A DNA stretch of 64,000 nt from Sipunculus nudus. Lineage: Eukaryota; Annelida; Sipuncula; Golfingiida; Sipunculidae. Positions 11,601-24,390 of this stretch are shown here, in pieces. A program made the translations under genes and the position numbers. Location of the stretch: NCBI GenBank assembly GCA_026874595.1, contig CM049309.1:678501-742500 (forward strand). Direction: 5' to 3'. Each line of letters opens with the position of its first letter. Position 1 is the first letter of the stretch. Below the pieces are notes generated by a model. That model had not been told where the DNA came from, did not search any database, and saw only the letters and a list, made by a program, of their open reading frames with translations.

Positions 11601-14600
11601 ATTTCCCCCCAGTCAATTAACCCCCCCCCCCATACATTTAACAAAGAGTTCCATTTGTAATGTACAAAATTTTAGGATTATATATCACAGAGGTGCTCTT
11701 TCTTTTGTACTAGTACACAACTTATAGTTTTGTTCAGAATTGGTTGAATTCACTCCAAATCTAAATAAATATCATTTAGATATTCCATAACAAAAATGTG
11801 GAAAGCCATAGCAGTCAGACAGGTTTTACTTGTTTTGTTGGGCAATTATTATTTCAGATCAGGTAAACTTCCCAAATTCGGATAAAGGTATATCTTGATT
11901 TCAAATGAGAAATTAATAAGACATTAAAGGGCCTATTCATATAACAGGCATGTAAAATATACTTTAAATATGGGGTTTTCTCCTTACAAGTTATAAGAGG
12001 ATGGAATGTGCCAATATTTCATTCTTAACAGTTTGTGTAATCCTATACACAAGTGGGGATAAGCTTCTTGTTTGTGAATTGTTGCCACAGCGCAATATCA
12101 GACCTTTGGTCATGTCTTCTTGTTATGGTAAACATACACACTGTTTACTTACATACTGTCCCATAACAATGTATAAAATTTGAATTGGAGATAATAAGTT
12201 CATGTACAAAGATCGTTTAGATGGGCAACTAAGATTTTTGCCCTACATCCCATAGGGGGTGGGTGGTGGAGGGTCTCTGTTTTATCCCCTAACAATAGCA
12301 AGGTGAACAAATTTGATGCTTGAATGAGCACTCTTGTGATATATAATTTTACTAATATTATCCAACAAGACCAGTAGTGGATGTACTTTGCTTTCTCATA
12401 GCTGTAGCTTGTTCTGGCCAGTTAAGCGTCCCAGGTAATCAGAACCACTGGTTACCACATAGATTACAGCTGGTCCAAGCACACCAGGCCAGCAGAGCAG
12501 CTCCAACAATACTGGATACTATAACAATAGGCATATCTTAGAAAGTCACTGGACCAGAACAGGTTAGCTCAGTATCATCTGATCACATGCTTTAAGGCAA
12601 GCAGGAAATGGGAAGTAATAGAAGGTAATACATATTACTCTTATTCTATTATCATTTCCATTAGCTCCGATTTTATATCGATTATATTACTAATACTTTG
12701 AAAATCTGAAAATTTCTTTTACTACATATCATATTATCATCCCATCTCTGATGTGCTAAATTTGTAAATACAAACAATTCAGGAATAGTGATTAGGAAGC
12801 ATTAAAGTTGTTATCATACTTCTTGTGTCACCAATGAGAGGCATTTGTGTTTGATTTTAACCAAATACTGCATGGCTGATCTTCATATTGACCTTGAGCA
12901 ACTTCCAATGAGGGACACTTAAGAAAATATGAAATCCGAATTTTAGTTCATCGGTTCAGATGAAGTAAGTGTCAATTCCAATTCAATTCCATTTCATTCA
13001 TTTTTCCCTTCAATTACCATTCAATTCCAACTGAATTCAGAATTGACCCACAGGTCTAATTGTGATGATGCTTATATATAAAAAGACTTTACAGCGAGTC
13101 TTATCGGTGTCAGATAATATAAGATACACAGATAAAGGCTGCCTTCAGTGCACTGGACCTTACAGTATATTTGATTATAATACTGGATTTGTATAGGACT
13201 TTTTTGTTATACACCTGTCTATAAATATGATTATTTTAAAATCGATTTGATACTACATGTACTTTTTTTTCTAACAAATAGTTTACATGTTTTTGATAAG
13301 TCAAGGTTGAAATACACATTGGAAATAACATATATAAATATCGGCCATCATATTATTCTCAAATTCAAATACTACCTCAAAATATATGTTCTATACAAGT
13401 GGGGTAATTGTCCGGCGGTAATTGTCCGCGGGGTTATTGTCGGGTGGGGGGGGGGGGGAGCTAATTTACCAGGGGGTAATTGACCGGGGGTTAATTATCC
13501 GGGGGTAGTTGTCCGAGGTTATACTTGTCTCGGGGGTAGTTTTCTAAGGGGTAATTGTCCTAGAGTGTATCCATATGCGGTGGTCTCTCCCTTTTATATC
13601 TTCAGATAACATTCAAGGTTATTGGGCAATGTACTTGAGGTGTACATGATAGTATGGTATGTGAAAGGTTAATAACTCCAACAAACAACCATACTATCTT
13701 TCTTTAAACGAGATATACAAATAAATGTACAACGACACTTCCAGTTATACAAGTGACCCAGAGGTCACGACGCTCAGTTGTCTAGAAAGACATTCACAAA
13801 AGGAATTTTATCATCTGAATGCCAAATTTTTTAGATGGTATCCAACATTCGACTGAAGCATAACTCAAAAGGGTATGGGTAACAGCGACCTAAGTTCAGG
13901 TTTCCAATGAGATTTTTCATGGACCTTCCTGGATATCAAGTTAGAAGATTCTAGGTGCAATGGTTACGATTTGTGCCCGCTTAACGGACGACTGCATCTT
14001 TGAAGGTCTCAAAAATAGAAAAATAAATGCGTACAAATTTGAAAAAATATAGGTGGCGCGACATGTCTCTCGGAACTGATGAAACACTCCATGGTGAATA
14101 TGCATTAGGGCCCTGCGCGGGCTGAAAAATTGAACCCGCACCCGCCCCGCATCATGCCCTGTCAGCCCACAGCCCGCCCCGCAATCAAAGAAATAAATTC
14201 AGCCCGCCCCGCACCGTAGTTACTATAATTCTTTCAGCCCGCATCCGCCCCGCAAAATTGTCTTTCAGCCCGCACCCGCCCCGCCCCGCATTTTTCAAGT
14301 TTCTGGCCCGCAGTCCAGCCCGCAAAATAATTAAAAATAGTTTTCGGATCCAAAGGTTTATATATCAAGATATTTAAAAACACATATATCAGACATGCTT
14401 ATTATTAATATATATATGAAATGTTTGATGATTGGAATAAAAAATTAATTTGAATACATTTTTGCAATAATTCAAACCATAATTAATGAAATATTTTTCA
14501 AGACATGTCTGATTTGTTAGATGGATTTAATATATAAATAATAATTTAACACGCCTTAAATATGTTTTCATATTTTACAGCGGAAATAAACTAAGCTTTG

Positions 14601-17600
14601 GTTTATTGTGTCTGTTTCTATTTAAATATATAAAAACTAAAGAAAAAATTAGACTCCTTCAAAGTATGCGTACCCAAAGTTACCCTTTAGAATAGAATTG
14701 GCTAATCACAAGCCATCAGACTACTGAGATGTGTTGCTGGTTAAATTTTTTCAGTCATAATCTGCTAATCAGCTGAAACTGAGACTACTCAGGTCAAGGA
14801 AGTTAAGGGGTAATCTGACCGATGTGGCTTTAGGTTCAGGATGTTCATTGAGATCTAGACATGGCCAGAGCCTTGTTTCTTATAGCAATCATCAACACAT
14901 TATGCTGGGACCAAACAGGGATTTGACCAGCCAGTGGTCAATGTCAGTTACAATTAGACAGCACATGGAGTTACAATTAGATAAGCAGTCCACCTTAGGC
15001 TTTGTGCAGATTCAGGTTAATTGAGTAACCTACAGAGCCAGCTGTAGTCACACACTGTCTATTACAAGATCAAAGGTAATCAAACCCTAGCTTCACTCCC
15101 AGCCATATTATATAATATGTGAGACATGACACAAGTACAGGGTTACAGGCCATGTACAACATCAGGCCAGGTTTTTATACAAAGTTATGACCAGCTCCCT
15201 ATGCAAGGACAATTGTTTAAAGTCTAGATATAGACCTAGAAAAGACACATTTGCATAGTGTTTTTACAACTGTCAGTCAGTGTAAGGAGTTAACAGGAAT
15301 AAATTATTTTTTTTTCAAATTTATCTTTTCATATTACTATTTTTTCAATACCTGCAAACATTTTATAAAAAAATATCAATTTCTTCAAATGATAGTTTTT
15401 TTAAAGTATAATTTTATATTCAAGTTTACTGAATTGCAAGATCATCAACCCGCAGACCGCCCCGCGCCGCACAGACTTCATTTCGGCCCGCCCCGCATTT
15501 TCTTAGATGTAGCCCGCCTCGCCCCGCAAATATTCCTATGCGGGGGCCCGCGGGCTGAAGGTCAAAACCCGCCCCGCGCAGGGCCCTAATATGCATGCGA
15601 AGAATCATGGTGATCAATGCCTTCGTTGTTCAGATACTCGAGCTTTTGTATAAAATTTTTAATTATTCGGAAAGGGGGGGGGGGGGGTACTTCTGAGCCT
15701 CATAGCTCTTAGCATATGGGTAGCAGAGACTAATTTCAGGTGTCCAAGGAGAATTTTCATGGACCTCCGTGGATGATAAGTTAGAAGATTCCTGGTCCAG
15801 CGGTTACGATTTATGCCTGGCTAACCGACAGACGGACAGACAGACGGAGGGACGATGGACAAAGACCGATCACTATAACTCAGATGATTTTTTTGTCAGC
15901 TGAGCTAAGAACTGGCAGGACGTCGATTATAACTTAATGGTTCCCATAGTTCTAATATATAAGTGAGTTAAGGGAGCCCTGGATCTACTGATCATGGTTA
16001 TGCCTCACGTGTCAGTAAAAGAGGGGTATCGTACTCGGAGGGTGGCCTTAAATGGAGTTTTCCTACCGTTTCCTCAGCTGATCAGGGAATATTGTTTTGA
16101 AAGAAAAGGAAGACGAGGTAGGTCTGACTTTAAATCAGGGAAGTTGTAACTGTGAATATGCTGCGACTTCACAGGTCATGGTTCTGTTAGGCTAGAATGC
16201 AAAAACTACAGTTCAAATGTCAGTATATTGGGCGTTATACACAGAAGCCTTGGCAATGTGACATTTAGGCCTTTTTAAAATGATAGGGGCCTGCGAGTCA
16301 TGATACAAGTCAAATTAAAACATCCATTCCAAGGATCAAAATATTTGCTATGTTGTAGTATATTTAACATCAGAGGCTTATATGGTCATGTTTTATTTGC
16401 TAAATAATGAAGAAACAAACGTTGTTGCACAACATTTGTGGTGGTTACCCTGGCAGCAAGAACTGTAGTTTGATACATTTTCGGGTACAGCAGTTACCGT
16501 TGCCAAGCCGTCATGACAAATTTTCCGAGTAAAACCAGCCTCATGATTAATAACTGCTGCATGAATACACGTAAGACAACCGTAAATATAATATTCATTA
16601 TTTTCCTCCAACAGAATAACGTCACCATTGGTCTCTCCTCCTGGAAATTAGAGTTCGACAAGCAGATGAAAATAAAAAAGTACTGTGAGAAATGGCGTAT
16701 ACATCTACTTATACTAGAATTGATCAGAACCCTTTAGCTTGTACTGCCACCTCAACGTCCTCAGTTAATTAAAGATAAGTCAAGTTTAAACCAATATGTC
16801 AATCCAAGCTGGAGTTATCATCCAGAAACAATTATGCTGACAAACTGTCCTGTGACCTTGACCTTTGACGTTGTAACCCGAAAATCAATCAGGTTCTTTT
16901 AATGATTAAAAAAAAAAGAAAAACAGATTGCGCCACGAGCCTTCAGGAACTGAAAAAAACCCAGTCATAATCAATAAACACACCAGGTTTCGGGACACAA
17001 AAAGAAACCAAAATTTGAGAAAGTGACATAGTTGCTGTCATTTGACAGTCTCAAAAACAGAAAAAAATCGCAAAAATAGGAAAAATACAGATGGTGCCTA
17101 CAAACAGCCTTAGTCATGGTCATTATTCAAGGCAAGATTCAGACCAATAAATGCATTAATTATCAAGATACTTGAGGTTTTGTATAAAATTTTAAATTAT
17201 TCTGGGGGGGGGGGGGGAGGGGGGTTTACTAACAAGCCCCATAGCTCGGAGGATAAAGATCACAGTGACCTAATTTCATGTTTCTATGGAGTTTTTTTAT
17301 TGATCTCCCTGGATTCTGGTACAGGTTACTAGGCCAGTGGTTACGATTTGTGCCCTGCTAACGGACGGCGGACAAAGCGAAAATCCTATCGACTTTTGGC
17401 TGGCAGGCTGCCGCTATATATACAGCCCAGGAAATCACGGGTTTTTCTTTGTGTTTATATCTATCGATATTTGGCTTCACCTTACGTTTTAACATTAATA
17501 AATTTGATTTTTCATTTTTTTAGATTTCAAATGTGAATTAAATCAAGATGCTATTTCAAGAACAAGGGCATATTTTTATATCAACCCTCATGTTTTATTA

Positions 17601-20286
17601 GAATAAGAAGTATTAGAATACCATACGTATCAGTAGTATCAGAATACGACACCTAAAGGAAGGATTAGAATACGATACACGTAGAATACACGTAGTATTA
17701 TATAATTCGATACGTACACGTAATATTACATAATTCGATACGTACACGTAGTATTATAAAATTCGATACGTACAAGAATTATTATAATACGATATATACT
17801 ATTAGTATTATAATACGATATAATCAATTAGTGTTAAGCCCAATTTTATGCCGTCATCTCCACACTTCAGGATAATACATAATTAGACAGGCCTTTCATT
17901 TAGTCTGATCGGCAGTTAGCCAATCAAATGCCGATTAACTTATTTCTGGCCATGAATGTTTGGGCTTACACGATCCCGGCCGAATACCACACGCAGGGTG
18001 ACGGTAATTCAATGCCGGACTTCCTGTTGCATCGGTGAATTGTTACAGGTTAAAATGCACGCTTCTTCTCATTTGACGGTTGGTCTGGTAGTAGAATTAA
18101 ACAAGCTGCTTATGCGTGTACTGATATTTTGTGGTAACATTGACAATGGTGTAAGGTGGTTGTTGACAGTCGGGTAAACATATGGTCCCGAGGTCTGAGA
18201 TTCTTTAGTCACGGTCTTGCATGGTCTCGTATTGAATGTGAAATATGTATCTGGCACATAAAGTTTAGAATTGTCTTAGTGCCCTTACAGACAGAAGGGG
18301 ACATTGTTAGAGCTGGAAGTGTGATTCCTCACCGATCTCCGAAATATGGAATACCCGCCCGCCCTTCCTTTTGTCGAGGCCATATGTATAATTATAGCTC
18401 ATTGTAAGTGAAACTCACGTTTCCAACCCCAGAGTCCGCACACAAGTCCATATGTATAATTTTTAGCTCATTCAAAGTGAACCCACATGTGTCACACCCC
18501 AGAGTCCGCATACATGTCCATATGTATAATTTGTAGCTCATTCAAAGTGAACCCATATGTGTCACACCCCAGAGTCCGCATACATGTCCATATGTATAAT
18601 CTGTAGCTCATTCAAAGTGAACCCACGTGTCTAACCCCAGAGTCCGCACACAAGTCCATATATATAATTTGTAGCTTATTCAAAGTGAAACAACATGTGT
18701 CACACCCCAGAGTCCGCACACATGTCCATATGTATAATTTGTAGCTCATTCAAAATGACCCACATGTGTCACACCCCAGAGTCCGCACACGTGTCCATAT
18801 GTATAATTTGTAGCTCATTCAAAATGAACCCACATGTGTCACACCCCAGAGTCCGCACACATGTCCATGTGTATAATCTGTAGCTTATTCAAAGTGAACC
18901 CACATGTGTCTAACCCCAGAGTCCGCACACAAGTCCATAAATATAATTTGTAGCTTATTCAAAGTGAACCAACATGTGTCACATCCCAGAGTCCGCACAC
19001 ATGTCAATATGTATAATCTGTAGCTCATTCAAAGTGAACCCACATGTGTCTAACCCCAGAGTCCGCACACAAGTCCATATGTATAATTTGTAGCTCATTC
19101 AAAATGAATCCACATGTGTCACACCCCAGAGTCCGCACACATGTCCATGTGTATAATCTCTAGCTCATTCAAAGTGAACCCACATGTGTCTAACCCCAGA
19201 GTCTGCACACAAGTCCATATTTATAATTTGTAGCTCATTCAAAGTGAACCCACATGTGTCTCACCCCAGAGTCCGCACACATGTCCATATGTATAATATA
19301 TAGCTCATTAGAAGGGAACCCACATGTGTCTAACCCCAGAGTCCGCACACATGTCCATATGTTTAATTTGTAGCTCATTCAAAGTGAACCCATATGTGTC
19401 TAACCCCAGAGTCCGCACATATGTCCATATGTATAATATGTAGCTCATTAGAAGGGAAAGCCGCGCGTCCATTCCCAGATTCCGAATCTAGTTAAACAGG
19501 TGCTGACAAAATCCGAACTCTTTGTTCTTATTTGAATAGGTCGAGACTACATCGGATTTTTCATCCAAGGATATATTTAATCCCTGTTTATAATGGATTT
19601 TTACATGTCAGCTCCAGTAAAAAAATAATGATATGATACTATATAGGCTGTAACAGAGGGGATATCTAAGGAACGCGTTATATTCATTGGCTTTATACAT
19701 ATAAAGAAAGCCTCTGAAAGCGTAACCTTCATTGCATTTATGGAAGGAAGATTTACAGAGTTACAACAAAAGCAATAAGACGGTTATGTACTCATATTAG
19801 ACAATTCCCTCAGCTGCATTCCTGAAGGCCAACGACTCTTATACGGAGACATAAAATACACGAAAACCAGTCCACTTCAAATTCTAATGTATCATCCACT
19901 GTCAGAGACACCCTTCCTGCACACCCGTGTATACAGATCCCGCAGCATGTTATGATTCTGCCTGATTAATTATGACACCCTTATCCCTCTGCTGCGTCGG
20001 TACATGGCCGCCTGTTTTTCTCATATGTTTTAATAACAAGCCCCCGACCACATGTGTGTCCCCGAGTGCTAACTGATATGGCAATGAAACGGAAAAACGC
20101 CCTGCCCACATCTGTAATATTAAGTAAGACATAATGTAAGAGTTTCAGGCTTTATTGCTGGAAATTCAGCTGAAAGAGAAAAGTGAAGGAATTCTCATGG
20201 AATTTGTGGTTTCAGTGTGATTTTAAAAGTAAATAAATAATGTTTACGAATTACTCTCACTCTCTCCCTCTCCGTCCCTCTCAAAT

Positions 20287-20381
<95 letters not shown>

Positions 20382-20757
20382 ATAATAATAGTGCATCCTT
20401 ACCAATCTGAGCTAGTACAGCAATATCTGTTGTGGATGCGAATTCTCCCAGCTCTATTTCCTCTTCGTGTTGCTCTTGTGCGCGGAAATGTTCCAGGAAA
20501 GGTCCGGGCAGCTTGCCGGGTGCTGGAGCAGTACTGTTTGGAGCAGCGGACATCCTCAGTTTCTGAAGAATCTGGTATTTAATAAATTCAATCCGCAGCT
20601 CTCGCAGTTTATTTGGTGGTAGCGTGTTTTCTTGGCACCCGGAGCAGCCTGACCAAGAATAACGGTCTTTGAGTGAACAGCACACCGGCACCAAGAAAAA
20701 CATACACATCAAATAAAGCATGTACCAGCCGTGGTCCGCCACAACCCACCCTGCCAT
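8362..20757 (-). CDS. TGF-beta superfamily ligand A (activin/inhibin-beta/GDF8-like), three exons
   Basis: Secreted growth-factor precursor, read as exons 20403-20757, 10747-11283 and 8362-8540; both introns are phase 1. The chosen ATG (20755-20757) has A at -3 and G at +4 and is followed by a hydrophobic signal segment (LYLMCMFFLVPVCC). An in-frame ATG at 20904 would add 49 basic residues. The prodomain has CSGC, then LRIEFIKYQILQKLRM, the conserved latency-type helix, then 'SSAVLWIYIL' and WVQVPLHHMVKHW. A furin site RHKR precedes the mature chain. The mature domain has nine cysteines (C, CC, YYCRGSC, PCC, CGC), giving the extra N-terminal pair typical of activin, GDF8 and TGF-beta and not of BMPs. 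The stretch from GSC to PCC is short, nearer GDF8/TGF-beta than vertebrate activin, so the subfamily is uncertain. Such ligands act as disulfide-linked dimers on type I/II serine-threonine kinase receptors. Gene B is its upstream paralog. Confidence 0.88.
8541..10746 (-). other. Intron 2 of ligand A
   Basis: About 2.2 kb of AT-rich sequence between a GTAAAC donor (10746) and a TTACCACAG acceptor (8541). It contains an (AT)n microsatellite near 8592-8632. The open frames inside it (8820-9125 and 10432-10713 among them) show no domain or conserved splice context. Confidence 0.8.
10747..11283 (-). CDS. TGF-beta ligand A, exon 2 (prodomain end, furin site, first finger)
   Basis: A 'tttttctacag' acceptor after a long pyrimidine run opens a 537-bp phase 1-1 exon. 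It encodes the C-terminal prodomain (AVLWIYIL; WVQVPLHHMVKHW; GLRVTCTTC), a furin-type site (RHKR), then DLDCGSN..VCCRDKLRF, EIGWTWVAAP and YKGYYCRGSC. It ends TGCAGAG|GTAAAC. The upstream part of this long open frame, before 11283, is intron. Confidence 0.92.
11475..13570. mobile_element. Candidate element with long degenerate inverted ends built from (GGGGTAATTGTCC)n
   Basis: 11475-11640 carries repeats such as 'ggacaattactccgcag' and 'ccccc..gacaatt'. 13398-13565 carries the inverse orientation, 'ggggtaattgtccggcgg' and variants. The two ~160-bp ends are inverted with about 1.75 kb of AT-rich, non-coding sequence between. This fits a non-autonomous DNA element with tandem-repeat terminal inverted repeats. 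No clear target-site duplication was identified, so the exact ends are approximate. Confidence 0.5.
13748..15908. mobile_element. Pearl/HINE-like element, single core, split by a hAT insertion
   Basis: The left end 'acaagtgaccc..gctcag' (13750-13777) resembles 5548-5575. The right end 'gtcagctgagc' (15895-15905) follows a degenerate ACGG microsatellite (about 15825-15860). The single core matches those at 5.7-7.8 kb ('aacagcgacctaa', 'gttacgatttgtgcc', 'ggtggcgcgacatgtct'). It is interrupted at 14106-15588, and the core continues after the insertion ('gcgaagaatcatggtgatc'). Confidence 0.7.
14106..15588. mobile_element. Non-autonomous hAT-type element, perfect 8-bp target duplication
   Basis: The ends are TAGGGCCCTGCGCGGGC (left) and its inverse, CCGCGCAGGGCCCTA (right), followed inward by GC-rich CCCGCCCCGC repeats on both sides. 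The flanking target duplication is ATATGCAT at 14098-14105 and 15589-15596. Removing the element and one copy restores the interrupted pearl-like core. Eight-base duplications and YAGGG ends are the signature of the hAT superfamily. The 1483-bp body has an AT-rich interior and no transposase frame, so mobilisation would need a transposase supplied in trans. Confidence 0.88.
16900..17385 (+). mobile_element. Diverged pearl/HINE-like element copy
   Basis: Core landmarks are recognisable: 'gattgcgccacgagccttc', 'cacagtgacctaatttcatg', 'ccagtggttacgatttgtgc' and 'aacggacggcggac' near 17360. A G-run lies at about 17203. Ends are not preserved well enough to place exactly. Confidence 0.55.
17610..17830 (+). 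repeat. ~35-bp tandem repeat (cgatacgtacacgtagtatta)
   Basis: Units based on 'attcgatacgtacacgtagt' recur between 17640 and 17790 and are progressively degenerate at the edges. Each unit contains the palindrome-like TACGTA/ACGT core. Confidence 0.75.
18370..19455 (+). repeat. 70-bp tandem repeat, about 15-16 copies
   Basis: The unit contains 'aaccccagagtccgcacaca', 'gtccatatgtataat' and 'tagctcattcaaagtgaacc'. Successive copies are 70 bases apart (for example 18841, 18911, 18981). Copies alternate between 'tctaacccc' and 'tcacacccc' variants, suggesting a higher-order dimer in part of the array. The 62-codon open frame inside it is a repeat artefact. Confidence 0.92.
20289..20374 (+). repeat. 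(CT)n followed by (AT)n microsatellite
   Basis: A CT dinucleotide run to about 20328 passes directly into an AT run to about 20374. It lies 28 bases inside intron 1 of ligand A, next to the exon 1 donor. On the minus (transcribed) strand this is AT then AG. Confidence 0.95.
20403..20757 (-). CDS. TGF-beta ligand A, exon 1 (signal peptide and start of prodomain)
   Basis: ATG at 20755-20757 lies in a strong initiation context (CACAATGG). It encodes a signal segment, a Cys-x-x-Cys (GCSGC), then LRELRIEFIKYQILQKL, which matches the conserved helix near the start of TGF-beta/activin/GDF8 prodomains. It ends at GATTG|GTAAGG. The open frame extends upstream to another ATG at 20902-20904, whose context is weaker. 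Confidence 0.85.
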
Positions 20758-20973
20758 TGTGCGTGAGACGTTATAGATGACACCTTCACTTTCCTCAGAC
20801 AGTCGGTCGCTTGCTGATGATGGAGCACTGAGAACGGACGACCTGCAGCGGCGCCGGCTGCCTAAACCCAGGAAATGTTGTGTAATGTTCCAGGCGGCAA
20901 ACATACCAGTAGCCTGAAACGCTACAGCTTTTGGGGACTAGCTTATTACAGGGTGCTCTGAACAGCTGATTGG

Positions 20974-20981
20974 TTATATAG
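20974..20981 (-). promoter_or_regulatory. Candidate TATA box of ligand A
   Basis: The minus strand reads CTATATAA here, about 70 bases upstream of the first in-frame ATG (20904). Transcription would start near 20945-20950. A CCAATCAG sequence follows directly on the same strand, an unusual order for a CCAAT box. Confidence 0.35.
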
Positions 20982-22479
20982 TGTTATCAACTACCACTTG
21001 TTTGACGCTTGTCAGTCTGTCGGTAAACTCGCTTGCCCGCCTCTGTTTCAAATTTCATGATAACCACGTGACCTGGGAATCGCATTAAACCTCCAAGGCC
21101 CCTACCACAGCAGAGGGTAACAGTGAAACAGTCCCAGGGCCTCGATCAGCTGTTCCGTGCACTTAACCATGTTTTCGCGTTAAACAGATGTCAAATAGTA
21201 CTGACAATATAGCTCTGTACTAATCTGTGCAAATGTTCAAAAGCGAAGTTTAAATCTTCAATCGATAATTTCACTGGCATAATCAAATGTGAAGCGCATG
21301 TATACGTATTTATATAATATATATATATATACATGTTTATATATTAGTTTTTATCTTAATACTTTAGCCCTCCGAACTTCTATAGTACACATTTATTATT
21401 AAAAAACAGTATTTAATCAAATTTTTATTAGATTATTTAAAGCTTAAGATATTTCCCTCAGAAACCAGTTCTGAGTATCTATGCCATACAGCATGAAGTA
21501 TACTAGTTTGAGACGAAAAACATTACAAATCTGGGTTTTTATAATAAGTAGAAATAATTGGTTGTAAAAAATAATAAATTCATTTTTGTTTATTGCACCA
21601 ATACTGATTATAATAAAAGCGGTTTATAATGACACCATCAGATTGCCTTTACATGACCTGAATAGCAACAAGTTAAGGGCAGTCTTTACGGGCATTAACG
21701 TTATCCTAGACGAGTCGTATCGCAGGGGGGTTTTCTTTGATCATTTTAGTTTTCTAAGTTCGTTGTCAAAATTAATTCCCTATTGCCATGTCTACAGTAA
21801 ACCTCAGTCGGAAGATGAGGGTTTTTTTTCAACTTAGTTGTGATTCCACGCTGTACTTCGGCCAGGCTGAAGTACTAAACTTAAAGACTGTTTCAAAAAC
21901 TAATAAACGTAAATCTTGCTAACAGCTGCTATCGAAATTTTACTTTATTCATTTATGGAACTGACACAGCTAGAAGACACCCAATTACAATATATATAAC
22001 TAATTACAGAGTGAGGAATGACGACAGGAAACTGGTGTCTCATATTTCGTGCAGGGGCAGTTAAATCATTATTTTTTAAAGTGACATTTTTTATTTGGCT
22101 CGAACATTTCCCTAGCAAATGGTTGTCTCCGAGCGAATATAGTGCACGTGAACTCTACAACCAGTCTGAAATTCATACACTAATAGCAAAGTGTCCCCCT
22201 TTAGCACTAACTTTTTTTTTACATTTCGTATGTACATGACACGTGTAAATATAAGTGAAACTGCATGCACTCTGAGGTCTGGAACAAATTACAATGTATG
22301 AAATTTATTGAATTATGTACATATTTTACATATTCTTATTTTCAATAATAATAATATGAAGAAGAAGACAGCAGACATCCTTTCACCAAGGTCGTTTCTA
22401 TTCAAACCTCTACCTGAAGGCACTGTGAGACGGCCGGAACTTTACAATCAAAATTTGTTAGATATCAAGGAAACACTTC

Positions 22480-22700
22480 AGTTTACATTTAACACGCGCA
22501 TGATTTGCATAATATTACAAAGTCCTTAACATAATAACACCCATGTTTATGTAATTTGCCTCAAACCAATTCTTATTCAACGTACGCGAACGGACTACAT
22601 CAATCTCTTCACTACATTTAAACCTATATACGCCGTGTATATTTGTAAAACCGTGTATTTGTGAGTTCTCTTGTGATTCAAGTTCTGCGCAGTGTGGACA
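22480..22700 (+). repeat. Diverged dispersed repeat, copy 1
   Basis: It matches 26955-27180 in order and orientation: 'aagtccttaacataataaca', 'aattcttattcaac', 'ccgtgtat', then a 'ctgcgcagtg' block. Similarity is visible by eye with many substitutions. It is an old dispersed repeat or a trace of segmental duplication. Confidence 0.5.
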
Positions 22701-24297
22701 GTATATAGGGTCAGTAACTCTAACAAGACTTGCACAGGCATATAGACCGTGCGGTCAGCTAAATGGACACCACATATACAAGACATGCATGTATATTTAA
22801 ACGAATCAGGCACTCCGGTTATAAAGTCAAGGTAATAAACCCTTGTGGAGGATTTTAGTAAAATAATTTTCATAATATGATAACACAACATCCTGTTTTT
22901 AAATATATGAATTGACGTCATAGAGTTAAGGGGATTGCTCGTTAAGAATAAAAAATCAGTTTTAATCGATGTTCACTTCTGAGTCCAAGGAATGTCTAAT
23001 AAATTGACAAAATAGTTGGAAGACCATACTCGGGCAATCCCTATATGAACGGATCATCACAGAATGAACACACCATGCACCAAGTTGAGTAAGCTGTTTA
23101 CCAGCATAGAGTTACAGGGTTTGTTTGTGAATAAGCTGCTGACTGATATATTCATAAAACAGTAACAAGAAGGACCTTGGAAATGATACTTAGCAGGGAC
23201 TAATTTGAACTGGCATATTCTACCAAGTGCGAGGTAAAATGTGCGATCTAAACCACCAAACTAATAAGTGAGTTGTTAAAAGACATCATATATATTTTGC
23301 AATAATAATTGGCTCTTGAAAAGGGGAACGACTTTCAACGAAGGTCAAATGCAAGTGCAATGAATTTTGTTCTCAAGGTCAGTTTTTATATGTACAATTT
23401 ACAAACTTCTCTCCAAAACATAACAAATGGTCTGTTTTGAAGTGTTCTTCATCAGACTCACACAGAGAATGTTAAATTAGCGTGTTTTTACAAAAGAATG
23501 TACCATCAATGCTTGAATGCACCATCTAGTGTGCATGAGTGTTTGGAATGGATGATCCAGTAACAATACTGAATTTCGGGCTGTTGTCAATAAATTGTTA
23601 ACAACAGTTCCTTTCGAGTGAAAAAATATTACAATACTCTGGCTATAAATCACGTTATTCCCTGTATTATTTTTTTCATGGGCGGGACGACCGTTATTAT
23701 ATTTCTTCGGAAAAAAACCTAGGCACCTATGGGTCTCGCCGCTCAGTTGAATTTATCTACAAGGATGTTTTATGAGTTTTTTTTCAAAATGTTGGTCCGG
23801 GGACCTTGACGCTTGACCTTGTGACCTAAACCAATGTTCTTGACCTGATAATAGGAGCGCCATAAGTGAAGGATGGAAGCTTGAGATGAAAAATTTGGCT
23901 TTCAGTTACGACAGAAGAGCCTTAAGGCTATGACCTTCACCTTCAACCTTGTGAACCAAAACTTCAGTTTGGGATGAAAATGTTGGCATTAAATGTATGA
24001 AAATCTGTCTAAATAAGTAAACAATGTAACCTCGAGTTTTGGCCTTTAATCAGAAGTGTTTGAAGGATTGGAAGGTATGGCATTAAACGTTGACCAGTTC
24101 TTCAAAACATGTATATATATATATTTATATATATATTTACTAGAGGTGTAGTAGTGCTGAACGAATCAAACAGTGCTCTATTAGCCTAATGCTAAGAGCT
24201 GATACACAGAATATATTACAAAAAATGGTCAGCCAAAATGGTCAGTTACACATTTGAATTATATTGTGTATATTCTTTACGGCCTTACTCGAATATA

Positions 24298-24357
24298 CAG
24301 ATAGCTAGATAGATAGCTAGGTAGATACCTTGATAGATACCTAGATAGAGAGATAAT

Positions 24358-24390
<33 letters not shown>

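Larger units (their letters stand above)
11284..20402 (-). other. Intron 1 of ligand A (9.1 kb)
   Basis: The donor is GATTG|GTAAGG at 20402 and the acceptor CTACAG at 11284; phase 1 on both sides joins to a GAT codon. The intron is packed with repeats listed separately: an inverted-end element, a pearl-like element split by hAT, a 35-bp repeat, a 70-bp satellite and a (CT)n(AT)n tract. No other exon was seen. Confidence 0.8.

Noticed and set aside
18360-19470. Regular 70-bp repeats considered as a CRISPR array
   Set aside because: Whole units are repeated with no unique spacers, and the surrounding DNA is eukaryotic.
20391-20582. 63-codon plus frame over ligand A exon 1
   Set aside because: Antisense shadow of a well-supported minus-strand coding exon.
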